A DNA stretch of 60,791 nucleotides from Cupriavidus pauculus (GTDB lineage: Bacteria; Pseudomonadota; Gammaproteobacteria; Burkholderiales; Burkholderiaceae). The DNA is taken from NCBI RefSeq assembly GCF_008801835.1, contig NZ_VZOW01000032.1:1-60791 (forward strand), in the 5' to 3' direction. Made by a program: the position numbers and the translations under genes. Below, piece after piece: positions 1 to 10,853 of the stretch. Under the pieces are notes generated by a model. It was not told the DNA's origin and did no database searches. It saw only the letters and a program-made list of their open reading frames with translations. The stretch's first letter is position 1, and each line of letters starts with the position of its first letter.

Positions 1-292
1 CGGTCAGGTGCGCGAACACGGCGGAGATCTGGAACGAGCGGATCACGCCGCGCCGCGCAATCTGTGCGGGCTTTTCGCGCGTGATGTCGATGCCGTTAAA
101 GAGAATGGTGCCCGTGGTGGGCTCCAGGAATTTCGTGAGCAGGTTGAAGCAAGTGGTCTTGCCCGCGCCGTTCGGTCCGATCAATGCATGGATCGAGCCG
201 CGACGCACGCACAGATTCACGTCGCTTACTGCGGTGAACCCCTTGAATTCCTTCGTGAGGTTCCGTGTTTCCAGGATGATTTCCTGAGTCAT
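1..292 (-). CDS. LivG-like ABC transporter ATP-binding protein, N-terminal part
   Basis: Partial gene: the start codon is at 292 and the frame stays open to the window edge. The product begins MTQEIILETRNLTKEF and carries a Walker A motif, GPNGAGKT, about 40 residues in, followed by LEPTTGTI and the stretch TREKPAQIARRGVIRSFQ. That last stretch is typical of LivG/BraF-type ATPases of branched-chain amino acid or related hydrophobic amino acid importers. The ATPase would sit on the cytoplasmic face and energise a LivHM permease whose genes should lie to the left. The signature motif, Walker B and substrate partner are outside the window, so substrate is not known. Family call is firm, transporter subtype is an inference. 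Confidence 0.85.
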   Translation of the reverse strand, partial: MTQEIILETRNLTKEFKGFTAVSDVNLCVRRGSIHALIGPNGAGKTTCFNLLTKFLEPTTGTILFNGIDITREKPAQIARRGVIRSFQISAVFAHLT

Positions 293-601
293 AGTCTCCT
301 GCCCGCCCTCTTGCTGCGATGCCAGGTTTTGCCCGGCACTGACAATGGTTCGAACTGCGGCGCTTTGTCGCCATATTGCCGCTTGGTATAGGTGTGGACG
401 GTGCGGCTGCCGGGGCATGACAGTGACGCGAAGTGAAGGCGGCGGCACCGTATACCGGCGACTATTGTGTGCGCCTGCTGCGTCGCAAAACATCGGGGTT
501 TGCACTAGGCGCAAGACATTTACGATGTCTCGCTTTTGCGATGCGTGGCGCCGCACCGACGACTGCGTGGAGTCGTCGGTGCGGCGTATCGTGGAAGACC
601 C
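293..601. other. Intergenic region with no gene seen
   Basis: This 309-base stretch lies between the start of the LivG-like gene and the stop of the GMC oxidoreductase gene, both on the minus strand. No open frame in it resembles a protein. It must contain the promoter of the LivG-like gene. The only clear structure is the long hairpin at 549-586. Confidence 0.6.
549..586 (-). terminator. Perfect 15-16 bp stem-loop downstream of the GMC gene, no U-tract
   Basis: Bases 550-564 (GCCGCACCGACGACT) pair perfectly with 571-585 around a six-base loop, and the 549/586 pair extends the stem. It starts about 16 bases after the stop of the minus-strand GMC gene, where a terminator is expected. No run of T follows on either strand, so a classical intrinsic terminator is not shown. 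It could act as an mRNA 3'-end stabiliser or as a Rho-assisted stop. Confidence 0.5.
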
Positions 602-2263
602 CTAGACGGGTAAGGGCGCGACGATTTCGGGTGAATTTGCTGCACCGCTCGCGGCCGCCTTGCGGTCGGCGCGAATCATGTCGCTGGCGCGTTCGGCAAT
701 CATGATCGTCGGCGAGTTGGTGTTGCCCGACGTGATCAGCGGCATGACCGATGCGTCGACCACGCGCAGCCCGGCAATGCCCCGCACGCGCAGCCGGTTG
801 TCGACCACCGCATCGTCGCCCGCGCCCATGCGACAGGTGCCCACCGGATGGAAAATGGTCGTGCCAATCGCGCCCGCCGCTTCGGCCAGTTGTTCGTCAG
901 TCTGGAAGGCCGGGCCGGGCAGCCATTCGGTGGGCTTGTACGGCGCCAGCGCGGGCGATGCGACGATGCGCCGCGTCAGCCGGATCGAATCGGCCGCGAC
1001 CTTGCGGTCTTCTTCAGTGGACAGGTAATTTGGCGCGATGCGCGGTGCGCGCCGGAAATCGGCATGCTCGATATGCACGCTGCCGCGCGATGTGGGACGC
1101 AGGTTGCAAACGCTGGCGGTGAATGCGTTGAAGTCATGCAGCGGATCGCCGAACTTGTCCAGCGACAGCGGCTGCACGTGATATTCGACATTGGCGCGCG
1201 TCTGGCCCGGATCGCTGCGCGCGAACGCACCGAGCTGCGACGGCGCCATGCTCATCGGCCCGCTCTGGTTGAACGCGTATTGCAGGCCGATGCCGAGCTT
1301 GCCCCACCATTTCGATGCGCGCGTATTCAAGGTGCGCACGCCCTGCACTTTCATGACCGTGCGCAGTTGCAGATGATCCTGCAGATTCTCGCCCACGCCA
1401 GGCAGCGCGTGCCGCACGCGAATGCCCAGCGCCTGCAGCCGCTCCGGCTGTCCGATGCCAGACAGCTCCAGCAGTTGCGGCGAATTGACCGCGCCCGCGG
1501 CTAGGATCACTTCGTGCGTAGCGCGCGCTTCGATGGGCTGTCCGCCGCCGTGATACTGCACGCCCGTGCAGCGCCGGCCATCGGGCGAATCGAAAGTCAG
1601 CGCGCTGACCTGCGCGCCCGTGACGATGGTCAGGTTGGGACGGTCGGACGCCTTGCGCAAAAACGCCTTGGCGGTATTCCAGCGAATGCCGCGGCGCTGG
1701 TTCACCTCGAAATAACCGACGCCAAAATTGTCGCCGCGATTGAAATCGTCGGTGCGCGGAATGCCGGCCTGCTCGGCCGCCTCGATAAAGCGTTCGAGAA
1801 TGTCCCAGCGCAGGCGCTGTGCTTCGACGCGCCACTCGCCGCCAGCGCCGTGAAATTCGTTGGCACCGCGGTAATGGTCCTCGCTGCGCTTGAACAGCGG
1901 CAGCACGTTGTCCCAGCGCCAGCCATCGTCGCCGGTGATGCGCGCCCAGTCGTCGTAATCCTCGCGCTGGCCGCGCATGTAGATCATGCCGTTGATCGAC
2001 GACGATCCGCCCAGCACGCGTCCGCGCGGATATCCGAGCGAGCGCCCGTTCAGGCCCGCCTCCTCCACAGTGCGATAAAGCCAGTCGGTGCGCGGATTGC
2101 CGATGCAGTACAGGTAGCCGACCGGGATGTGAATCCAGTGGTAGTCGTCCTTGCCGCCCGCTTCGAGCAGCAGCACGCTTACATCGGCATCTTGTGTCAG
2201 ACGGTTGGCCAGCACGCAGCCAGCGGAGCCCGCTCCCACGATGATGTAGTCGTACGTCTCCAT
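602..2263 (-). CDS. GMC family FAD-dependent oxidoreductase (choline/alcohol dehydrogenase-like)
   Basis: The 553-residue product starts METYDYIIVGAGSAG, with the GxGxxG FAD-binding fold at residues 9-14. The GMC signature GGSSSINGMIYMRG lies near residue 85. The C-terminal half has HPVGTCRMG with the likely catalytic histidine, and GNTNSPTIMIAERA. The length matches BetA/AlkJ-type dehydrogenases, which oxidise primary alcohols and pass electrons from FAD to the membrane quinone pool. The start at 2263 is chosen because AAGGGAT lies just upstream and the FAD motif must be N-terminal; the frame is open further upstream without family similarity. No betB or betI neighbour is present, so choline is not favoured as substrate. 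The alcohol oxidised cannot be named from sequence. Confidence 0.9.
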   Translation of the reverse strand: METYDYIIVGAGSAGCVLANRLTQDADVSVLLLEAGGKDDYHWIHIPVGYLYCIGNPRTDWLYRTVEEAGLNGRSLGYPRGRVLGGSSSINGMIYMRGQREDYDDWARITGDDGWRWDNVLPLFKRSEDHYRGANEFHGAGGEWRVEAQRLRWDILERFIEAAEQAGIPRTDDFNRGDNFGVGYFEVNQRRGIRWNTAKAFLRKASDRPNLTIVTGAQVSALTFDSPDGRRCTGVQYHGGGQPIEARATHEVILAAGAVNSPQLLELSGIGQPERLQALGIRVRHALPGVGENLQDHLQLRTVMKVQGVRTLNTRASKWWGKLGIGLQYAFNQSGPMSMAPSQLGAFARSDPGQTRANVEYHVQPLSLDKFGDPLHDFNAFTASVCNLRPTSRGSVHIEHADFRRAPRIAPNYLSTEEDRKVAADSIRLTRRIVASPALAPYKPTEWLPGPAFQTDEQLAEAAGAIGTTIFHPVGTCRMGAGDDAVVDNRLRVRGIAGLRVVDASVMPLITSGNTNSPTIMIAERASDMIRADRKAAASGAANSPEIVAPLPV

Positions 2264-2349
2264 ATCCCTTGCTTCCTTCGCGCCCTGAGGGCATCGGGTG
2301 ATTCTTGTCGGAATCGAGAGATCATCGCACGTCTTACAGCGCGCCGCCG

Positions 2350-3276
2350 TCAGGGCTTTGCCGGAGCGACGAGATGCCGACTCAGCCAATCGGTCAATGC
2401 GACCAGCACTTCACCGCGCAGCGGCTGCGCCTCGTTGAAGATCTCGTGATAGCCGGTGTCGAACCACACCATGTCGCGCAGATCCGGCGGCGCATGGTCG
2501 TGGAAAGCGCGGCTGCCTTGCGGGTCGACCACGCGGTCGGCGCCGGCCACCAGCATCAGCATCGGCGCTTCCAGTTGCGGCGCATCGGCCTGCGCGCGCG
2601 CCATGCCGCGAATGAACCATTCGAGCACGCTGGCGCTGATGGTGCCCTGCACAAGCGGGTCGGTACGATAGGCGCGCACCTCTTCCGGATCGTGCGAAAG
2701 CAGCCGCGCATCAATCGGATTCGGCACACGCAGTCGCGGCACCAGCGCCAGCAGCACGCGATGCAAGGTGAGCATGGTGTTGCTGAGCTTCAGCGCCAGC
2801 GCGGGCGACGACAGGATCAGCGCGCGGATCGGGCGCACGCGCGCCGTGGCAAACCGCGCGGCCACCAGACCGCCCATGCTGTGGCCGAGCACGATCGGCA
2901 GTTCGTTCCATTGGCGCAGCGCCGCATCGTAGATTTCGGCGAGATCGTCGAGATACGCGTCGACGTGCGGCACCACCATGCGCGGACCGCCGCTGGCACC
3001 GTGGCCGCGCTGATCGTAGGCGCGCACACGCAGGCCCAGCGCGCATAGCGCGGCCGCCACATGGCCATAGCGCCCGCTATGTTCGGCAAGACCGTGCACC
3101 AGCAGCACGGTGCCCAGCGGATCGGGAAACCGTTGCGCATCGGGCAGCCACGTGCGCAGCAGCAGCTCGGTGCCGTCGCGCATGCGCTGGCGCGATTCCG
3201 TGGCTGCGGTGCCGGTCATGGCCGATTCATGCGCGCCGGGCAATCCGGCGGCGCCCACAGGTTGGTTCATCCCCAT
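2350..3276 (-). CDS. Alpha/beta hydrolase, monoacylglycerol lipase / lysophospholipase-like
   Basis: The product has the serine hydrolase fold of the S33/Hydrolase_4 group. LLVHGLAEHSGRY forms the oxyanion loop, RAYDQRGHGASGG follows, GHSMGG holds the nucleophilic serine, AGADRVVDP the acid, and GYHEIFNE the histidine. These features are usual for enzymes that hydrolyse monoacylglycerols or lysophospholipids in the cytoplasm. Two starts are possible, 3276 and 3270, both after an AGGAG; the second has the more usual spacing. The frame continues further upstream but without a ribosome site. It lies 86 bases downstream of the GMC gene start on the same strand and is not clearly co-transcribed with it. 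Substrate is inferred from the family only. Confidence 0.85.
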   Translation of the reverse strand: MGMNQPVGAAGLPGAHESAMTGTAATESRQRMRDGTELLLRTWLPDAQRFPDPLGTVLLVHGLAEHSGRYGHVAAALCALGLRVRAYDQRGHGASGGPRMVVPHVDAYLDDLAEIYDAALRQWNELPIVLGHSMGGLVAARFATARVRPIRALILSSPALALKLSNTMLTLHRVLLALVPRLRVPNPIDARLLSHDPEEVRAYRTDPLVQGTISASVLEWFIRGMARAQADAPQLEAPMLMLVAGADRVVDPQGSRAFHDHAPPDLRDMVWFDTGYHEIFNEAQPLRGEVLVALTDWLSRHLVAPAKP

Positions 3277-3380
3277 CGTCTCCTGGTCGGACCTGCCGGT
3301 TGTGCTTTGTATCGCGATCGATGATGCGGCGCGCGCCACGGCGGCATGCGCGGCCGGAAGGCGCCGCGCGATCCGCGCCG

Positions 3381-3796
3381 TTACTTGTGGCACGCAGCGC
3401 AGTTGTCCTCGTCGAGCCGCGCCATGTCCGAAAGAATCGGGCAATCGGGCCGCTCGTCGCCGCTGCACGCTTCGGCCAGTGCGCGCAAGGTATCGCGCAT
3501 CGCGGCCAGTTCTGCAATCTTCACTTCCAGGTCAGCCACGTGCTTCAGCGTCAGCGCCTTGACGTCGGCGCTGGCGCGCCCGCGGTCATGCCACAGCGAC
3601 AACAGCCCGCGAATTTCGTCGAGCGAGAAACCGAGATTACGGGCGCGCCGCACGAAGCGCAAGGTGTGCACCGCGCGTTCGTCGTAGCGCCGATAGCCGC
3701 CTTCGCTGCGTGGCGGCGCGTCAACCAGTCCGATCGATTCGTAGTGACGGATCATCTTCGCGGAAACGCCGGACGCTTGCGCCGCTTCGCCGATAT

Positions 3797-3800
<4 letters not shown>
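3381..3800 (-). CDS. cueR: Cu(I)-responsive MerR-family regulator CueR
   Basis: The 139-residue protein begins MNIGEAAQASGVSAKMIRHYESIGL, the winged-helix recognition region of MerR regulators. A long dimerisation helix spans about residues 75-110. Cysteines at positions 112 and 120 (ACSGDERPDC) match the two copper ligands of E. coli CueR in number and spacing, and a C-terminal NCAACHK tail resembles the extra Cys/His motif of CueR proteins. It should sense cytoplasmic Cu(I) and twist the 19-bp-spaced promoters of copA and copZ. Its ATG overlaps the last codon of copA (3797-3800), so the two genes are translationally coupled and CueR is made from its own target operon. Confidence 0.93.
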
Positions 3801-6241
<2,441 letters not shown>

Positions 6242-6279
6242 GGGCAGATTGGCTTAAGCGCACGGAGCGCGACAGATGC

Positions 6280-6310
6280 ACTGTGGACCTTACCATCATT
6301 GGAAGGTCAA
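6280..6310 (-). promoter_or_regulatory. CueR-type promoter/operator of copA-cueR
   Basis: Read on the minus strand, TTGACC (-35, 6310-6305) is followed by a 19-base spacer and CACAGT as a weak -10. The spacer and -35 carry a dyad of GACCTT and AAGGTC arms (6286-6308). A 19-base spacer and ACCTTCC/GGAAGGT dyad are the signature of MerR/CueR-activated copper promoters. It lies about 40 bases upstream of the copA start. Confidence 0.8.
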
Positions 6311-6394
6311 GGCTTGCCGACCCGGGGCGATCCGGTTTGCCATCGCACGGCGCTTGGGCGACGTTGGGGCCGCATTCCGGGCTGCATTTCGGGC

Positions 6395-6425
6395 TTGCGC
6401 TTCCCATGGTGGGAAGGTTCATACT
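6395..6425 (+). promoter_or_regulatory. Second CueR-type promoter/operator, for copZ
   Basis: On the plus strand TTGCGC (-35, 6395-6400) is separated by exactly 19 bases from CATACT (-10, 6420-6425, four of six consensus bases). The spacer contains the inverted repeat CTTCCC-ATGGT-GGGAAG (6400-6416). This is the CueR/MerR architecture again and points at copZ, whose start is 45 bases downstream. The two copper promoters are therefore separate and face away from each other. Confidence 0.8.
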
Positions 6426-6469
6426 TCACCCGAAGTTATCCATTGCCATTACCAACAGGAGTCGGCGCG

Positions 6470-6670
6470 ATGATCCAGTTCCAAGTCGAAGGCATGTCCT
6501 GCAACCATTGTGTCGGTGCCATCACCCGCGCCGTGCACGCGGTCGACCCGTCGGCCCAGGTGGCGGCCGACGTGCCTGCCCAGTCGGTCAAGGTGCAAAG
6601 CGGCGCGGACCGCCAGGCCCTGCAGCAGGCGATCGAGGCCGCAGGCTATCCGGTGAAGTCGGCCGCCTGA
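6470..6670 (+). CDS. copZ: Copper chaperone CopZ
   Basis: A 66-residue single heavy-metal-associated domain: MIQFQVEGMSCNHCVGAI, with the copper-binding cysteines at positions 11 and 14. Length and fold pattern match CopZ/Atx1 chaperones that carry Cu(I) to CopA in the cytoplasm. AGGAG (6457-6461) precedes the ATG at a proper distance; the frame stays open far upstream, but that part is antisense to copA and is not coding. MSCNHC replaces the more common MTCxxC, which is allowed in this family. It is divergent from copA and shares the regulatory region with it. Confidence 0.92.
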   Translation: MIQFQVEGMSCNHCVGAITRAVHAVDPSAQVAADVPAQSVKVQSGADRQALQQAIEAAGYPVKSAA

Positions 6671-6690
6671 TCGCCGGCGCGCCAAAAGCA

Positions 6691-6715
6691 AAGGGCACCC
6701 GCGGGTGCCCTTTTT
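6691..6715. terminator. Bidirectional intrinsic terminator between copZ and ompW
   Basis: AAGGGCACCC and GGGTGCCC form a GC-rich stem around a CG centre, followed by five T on the plus strand and by a short T-rich run on the minus strand. It lies 20 bases after the copZ stop and about 30 bases after the stop of the convergent ompW gene, so it can serve both. Confidence 0.85.
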
Positions 6716-6746
6716 CATGTTGACGTGTCCGCAATCGGACGAACGG

Positions 6747-7475
6747 TCAGAAGCGATAGCCGACGCTCAGGTACGTCACCACCGGATCGATCTTGATCTT
6801 GGTGTGCGACTGGATCTTGGCGCCATTGGCCAGCGTCGTGGTGAAGTTGGCGGTGGTCGAGATCGGCACATACGACACCGAAATACCGACGAACCAGTTG
6901 TCGGTCACGGCATAGTTGGCGCCAACGTTGAACACCGGGTTCCACGACGATTTGGCCGACGCGGCCATGGTCGAGCCCGGACCGAACTCGCCTTGCACGA
7001 AACTCTGGTTGGTCACGCTCTCGCCGGTGAACCACGTGTAGTTCACGCCGATACCGACGTACGGGCGGAACTTGGTCTTCGCATCAAAGAAGTGCCATTT
7101 GACGACGGCGGCGGGGCTCCATTGGCGCACTTCGCCGAGCTTGCCGTACTTTTCGTAGCCACGGTCGCCGCTGACGTCATGCTTGGGCGGCACGCCGAGC
7201 ACGAATTCACCCGAGATGTGGTCGGTGAAATAGTGGCTGAACACCAGCCCGAGCGTATCGGCCGAATCGATCGTCGCACCGGTGTTCTGGCGCTGCAGGC
7301 CGCCGGTGGGGCGTCCGGCGACGGAATCGATGGTCAGAAATTCCGAGTGGCCGGTCGGCATCACGCGCATCCAGCCAAAGCTCACGATATTGCTTCCCGC
7401 GGACTGCGCCTGCGCCACGCCAGCCAGGGTCATCGCCGCGGCCGCTACCAGAATTTTCTTATAGATCTTTTGCAT
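6747..7475 (-). CDS. ompW: OmpW family outer membrane protein
   Basis: The 242-residue precursor starts MQKIYKKILVAAAAMTLAGVAQA, a Sec signal peptide ending in AQA. The mature part has alternating beta-strand sequence, the family phrases YVGIGVNYTWF and NWFVGISVSYVPI, and ends SVGYRF with the terminal phenylalanine used by the BAM complex. OmpW proteins are eight-stranded outer-membrane barrels that let small hydrophobic or cationic compounds in and often respond to oxygen or oxidative stress. The start at 7475 is preceded by GAGGAA. It faces copZ across a shared terminator and has its own promoter region to the right. Confidence 0.9.
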   Translation of the reverse strand: MQKIYKKILVAAAAMTLAGVAQAQSAGSNIVSFGWMRVMPTGHSEFLTIDSVAGRPTGGLQRQNTGATIDSADTLGLVFSHYFTDHISGEFVLGVPPKHDVSGDRGYEKYGKLGEVRQWSPAAVVKWHFFDAKTKFRPYVGIGVNYTWFTGESVTNQSFVQGEFGPGSTMAASAKSSWNPVFNVGANYAVTDNWFVGISVSYVPISTTANFTTTLANGAKIQSHTKIKIDPVVTYLSVGYRF

Positions 7476-7780
7476 TGTTCCTCTTACTCCGTCCTCTTTT
7501 GAATACAACGACTGCAAGCCAAGCATTATCCTGCGCGGGCTGCACCGACTGTTTCAAACACGGGACACGAGGATAGAAGAATTGCCCTAAAGACAGGGTT
7601 AACCCATAAAGCGGGCGCTTAATTCAGCAATTTCCGAAACGAAGCGACGCGCGCGCGCAACGTTTCGGTTTCAAATATGAAAAACCACTCGAAGGGAGTG
7701 GTCTTGTTGCTGCGTAGCGGACTCATACATCCGTATGGCAATGCCGGGCGTACGGCCTGCGCCCGGTCAATTGCGCGCGG
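7476..7780. other. Intergenic region upstream of ompW
   Basis: This 305-base stretch holds the ompW promoter region and, at 7679-7702, the terminator of the preceding minus-strand gene. It is visibly richer in A and T than its surroundings. No open frame resembles a protein, and no promoter can be pointed out with confidence. Confidence 0.6.
7679..7702 (-). terminator. Intrinsic terminator of the ocd-like gene
   Basis: Read on the minus strand, ACCACTC and GAGTGGT form a seven-base-pair stem around CCTTC and are followed directly by five T. It lies about 80 bases beyond the stop of the minus-strand ornithine cyclodeaminase-like gene. Confidence 0.75.
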
Positions 7781-8737
7781 TCAGTCGCGGCTTGCCAGAA
7801 TGCACGCGGCGAGGTCCCACAGCGCATAGCCGACGCTCTTGAAGACCAGCGGACTGCCCGCGCGGGCGCGCAGCGCGTCGGCCCGCAGGATCGCTGCCTC
7901 GAACGGCTGCACCGTGTTCCAGTCGATGCCGGCCTGCAGCAGATCGCCGGCCTCGTCCTCGATGCCGAACAGCGTGTCGGCCAGCAGACGGCCGCTGGCG
8001 GCGGCCGCGTGGCACAGCCCGGGCGGCAGCTCGCACATGTCGGGCCGGAACGCGCCGACGGCCGCCACGAAATGGCGGTCGGTCCAGAGGCCGCTGTCCA
8101 GGTCGGGCAGTACCGGCGTGCGGCTCGACGTCACGGTCACCACCAGCGACACCCGCGGTAGCACCGCCGCCACATCGTCGATCACCTGCGCATCGACGCC
8201 GAGCGTGCTGGCGTGCGCGGCGAGCGCCTCGGCCTTGTCGCGCGTGCGTGACTGCAGCCACACCTTTCGCACCGGCAAGCCGGCGACAAACGCTTCCAGA
8301 TGGGTTTGCGCCTGCACGCCGGCGCCGACGATCAGCAACTCGCCGTCGGGCGCCGGGGCAAACGTCTGCGCGGCCAGCAGCGATACCGCGGCCGTGCGGC
8401 GGCCCGTTACCGTCGGCCCATCCAGCATGGCGATCCGCTCGCCGGTATGGGCATCGGCCACCAGTACTTCGCCAAGGATGGTGGGCAGGCCACGCTGCGG
8501 ATTGTCAGGATGCACGGTGATGTTCTTGGTCATCACGATGTCGCGGTTGCAGGCCGGCATCACCAGCAGCGTGCCCCGCCCACGCCCCTCTTCGCCGACG
8601 GGCAAGGCGATGCGCGGCGGCGCCATGGCGGTGCCGTCGCGCAGTTCGGCCAGCATCGCCGCAATGGCCTGGGCGAGTTCGGGATAAGGCAGGCGCGCGG
8701 CGGTGGCGGCGGCATCCAGCGGCAGAAAGGCGGTCAT
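7781..8737 (-). CDS. Ornithine cyclodeaminase / mu-crystallin family protein
   Basis: The 318-residue protein has the family's N-terminal substrate region (MTKNITVHPDNPQRGLPTI) and the dinucleotide-binding turn LLIVGAGVQAQTHLEAF near residue 135. Family members either convert ornithine to proline with release of ammonia or reduce cyclic imines such as delta-1-pyrroline-2-carboxylate with NAD(P)H in the cytoplasm. The sequence alone does not separate these. The next gene upstream on the same strand, 55 bases away, is an aldo/keto reductase, so the two may form a short operon. The start at 8737 is the first ATG of the frame. A good terminator follows the gene. Confidence 0.85.
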   Translation of the reverse strand: MTAFLPLDAAATAARLPYPELAQAIAAMLAELRDGTAMAPPRIALPVGEEGRGRGTLLVMPACNRDIVMTKNITVHPDNPQRGLPTILGEVLVADAHTGERIAMLDGPTVTGRRTAAVSLLAAQTFAPAPDGELLIVGAGVQAQTHLEAFVAGLPVRKVWLQSRTRDKAEALAAHASTLGVDAQVIDDVAAVLPRVSLVVTVTSSRTPVLPDLDSGLWTDRHFVAAVGAFRPDMCELPPGLCHAAAASGRLLADTLFGIEDEAGDLLQAGIDWNTVQPFEAAILRADALRARAGSPLVFKSVGYALWDLAACILASRD

Positions 8738-8792
8738 CGGCGGGGCAATCGGATCGTTACCAGAACCGCCATTGTCGCCGGTCCGGCACGCC

Positions 8793-9788
8793 TTAGCGCG
8801 ACAGATACGGCAGCATCGTTTCAGCGTAGCGCGTACCCGCCGCTGCGCCGACCGGAAACACCGCGTCGATATCGGCCAGATCCTCGCGGGTCAGCACCAC
8901 ATTGAGCGCGCCGAGGTTGTCCTCGAGGTTGGCGATGCGCCGCGTGCCCGGAATCGGCACCAGATGATCGCCGCGCGCCAGCACCCACGCCAGCGCCAGT
9001 TGCGCAGGCGAGCAGCCCTTGGCGGCCGCCAGTTCGCGCACCGCATCGACCAGCTTCAGGTTGCGCGCGAAGTTCTCGCCCATGAAACGCGGGTTGGTGC
9101 GGCGATAGTCGTCGGCGTCGAAATCGTCGGGCGTGCGGATCGCACCGGTCAGGAAGCCGCGGCCCAGCGGGCTGTAAGGCACGAAGCCGATGCCAAGACG
9201 TTCGCAGGTGGCCATGATGCCGTTCTCGTCCACGTCGCGCGTCCACAGCGAATATTCGGTCTGCAGCGCGGTGATCGGATGGACGGCATGCGCCCGTTCT
9301 ATCGTGGCGGCGCCCGCCTCGGACAGGCCGATCCACCGCACCTTGCCTGCCTTGACCAGTTCGGCCATCGCGCCGACCGTTTCCTCGATCGGCGTGTCTG
9401 GATCGACGCGATGCTGGTAATAGAGGTCGATATGGTCGACGCCGAGCCGCTTCAGGCTGGCGTCACAGCTGGCTCGCACGTATTCGGGACGGCCGTTGGC
9501 GCCGCGCGCGGCCGAGTTGGCGGGATCGCGCACGATGCCGAACTTGGTGGCCAGCACCACCTTGTCGCGCCGGCCCGCCAGCGCCCGCCCTACCAGCTCT
9601 TCGTTGGTGTGCGGACCGTAGATATCAGCCGTATCGATAAAGTTGACGCCTTTATCGATCGCATGATGAATAAGTTGAATAGATTGCGCGTCGTCGTGCG
9701 CGCCATAGAACTCGCTCATTCCCATGCAGCCCAGGCCAATCGGAAACACCTCGGGGCCAACACGGCCCAGTTTGCGCATTGCGGTCAT
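8793..9788 (-). CDS. Aldo/keto reductase
   Basis: A 331-residue TIM-barrel oxidoreductase. The AKR tetrad is visible: aspartate and tyrosine in FIDTADIYGPHTNEEL, lysine in KVVLATKFG, and histidine in IDLYYQHRVDP. IPGTRRIANLEDNLGAL near the C terminus is the NADPH-binding region. The YakC/IolS-like subfamily reduces a range of aldehydes and ketones in the cytoplasm; the natural substrate is unknown. AGGAG lies seven bases before the ATG at 9788. The LysR gene starts 125 bases away on the opposite strand, an arrangement in which such a regulator usually controls the divergent enzyme gene. Confidence 0.9.
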   Translation of the reverse strand: MTAMRKLGRVGPEVFPIGLGCMGMSEFYGAHDDAQSIQLIHHAIDKGVNFIDTADIYGPHTNEELVGRALAGRRDKVVLATKFGIVRDPANSAARGANGRPEYVRASCDASLKRLGVDHIDLYYQHRVDPDTPIEETVGAMAELVKAGKVRWIGLSEAGAATIERAHAVHPITALQTEYSLWTRDVDENGIMATCERLGIGFVPYSPLGRGFLTGAIRTPDDFDADDYRRTNPRFMGENFARNLKLVDAVRELAAAKGCSPAQLALAWVLARGDHLVPIPGTRRIANLEDNLGALNVVLTREDLADIDAVFPVGAAAGTRYAETMLPYLSR

Positions 9789-9913
9789 CGGGACACTCCT
9801 GGTGGGTTTGGTTCGGAATCGGCCCGCTCAACTCACATTTGCTGGCGCGACCGGACGGAGGCCAGTATCGCCACGTCACGCCCGCGGAAACAGCGTGCTA
9901 CGCTGCATGCATC

Positions 9914-10843
9914 ATGAAGCCAGACTTCACAATCGATTCCGATTCCCTGCCGGCGCTGGTCGCCTTTACGCGCGTGGCGCGGCTGGGCAGCTTTACCGCT
10001 GCGTCCGCCGCGTTGGCCGTGAGTCCGTCAGCCGTCTCGCAGACCATCCGTCATCTGGAAGACCGGCTCGGCGTGCGGCTGCTGCAGCGCACGACGCGCC
10101 GCGTGGGCCTGACCGAGGCCGGGGCGGCATTGCTGGCGCGCGTGGAGCCTGCGCTGGCCGAAATCCATGCCGCGACCGACGATATCCGCCAGCAACGCGA
10201 CATGCCGGCCGGCACGCTGCGGCTGACCAGTTCGCACTCGGCCGTGGTAATTGCGCTGCGTCCGATCCTGACCGATTTCATGCGCGCATATCCCACGATC
10301 TGCGTGGACCTCGTCACCGACGATCGTTTCGTCGACCTGATCGCCGAAGGCTTCGACGCCGGCCTGCGCCTGGGCGAAGCGCTGCAGCAGGACATGGTGG
10401 CGATTCCGGTGACGGGGCCGTTGCGCATGGTGGTGGCGGCTTCGCCCGACTATCTGGCGCGTCACGGCACGCCGCAGACGCCGCACGAGCTGCATCGCCA
10501 TGCGTGCCTGCCGTATCGCTTTGGCCCGATGGGGTCGGTCTATCGCTGGGAATTCGCGCGCGGCGGCAGGCCCTTCACGGTCGATATCGGCATGGCGTTG
10601 ATTGCCAACGACAAGTCGATGCTGCATCAGGCGGCATTGGCCGGCCTGGGGCTGATCTACGAATTCCCGCACCATATCGCCGATGCGCTGGCGTCGGGCG
10701 CGCTCGTGACCGTGCTGGACGAATGGACGCCGCCGTTTTCGGGCTTCTACCTTTACTACCCGAGCCGCGCGCTGATGCCGCCCAAACTGCGCGTGTTCGT
10801 CGATTTCCTGAAGGCGCGCGAATTGCCGCAGTCGCCGCGCTGA
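9914..10843 (+). CDS. LysR family transcriptional regulator
   Basis: The 309-residue protein has an N-terminal winged helix (LVAFTRVARLGSFTAASAALAVSPSAVSQTIRHLEDRLG, quoted only by its core SPSAVSQTIRHLE) and LLQRTTRRVGLTEAGAALL, which places it with the CrgA/DmlR-like group. The rest is the two-lobed effector domain. The start at 9914 gives the normal family length; the open frame runs further upstream but without similarity. It is divergent from the aldo/keto reductase gene and is the likely regulator of it, with the shared 125-base region as operator. The inducer cannot be predicted. Confidence 0.9.
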   Translation: MKPDFTIDSDSLPALVAFTRVARLGSFTAASAALAVSPSAVSQTIRHLEDRLGVRLLQRTTRRVGLTEAGAALLARVEPALAEIHAATDDIRQQRDMPAGTLRLTSSHSAVVIALRPILTDFMRAYPTICVDLVTDDRFVDLIAEGFDAGLRLGEALQQDMVAIPVTGPLRMVVAASPDYLARHGTPQTPHELHRHACLPYRFGPMGSVYRWEFARGGRPFTVDIGMALIANDKSMLHQAALAGLGLIYEFPHHIADALASGALVTVLDEWTPPFSGFYLYYPSRALMPPKLRVFVDFLKARELPQSPR

Positions 10844-10853
10844 AGACACCGCG

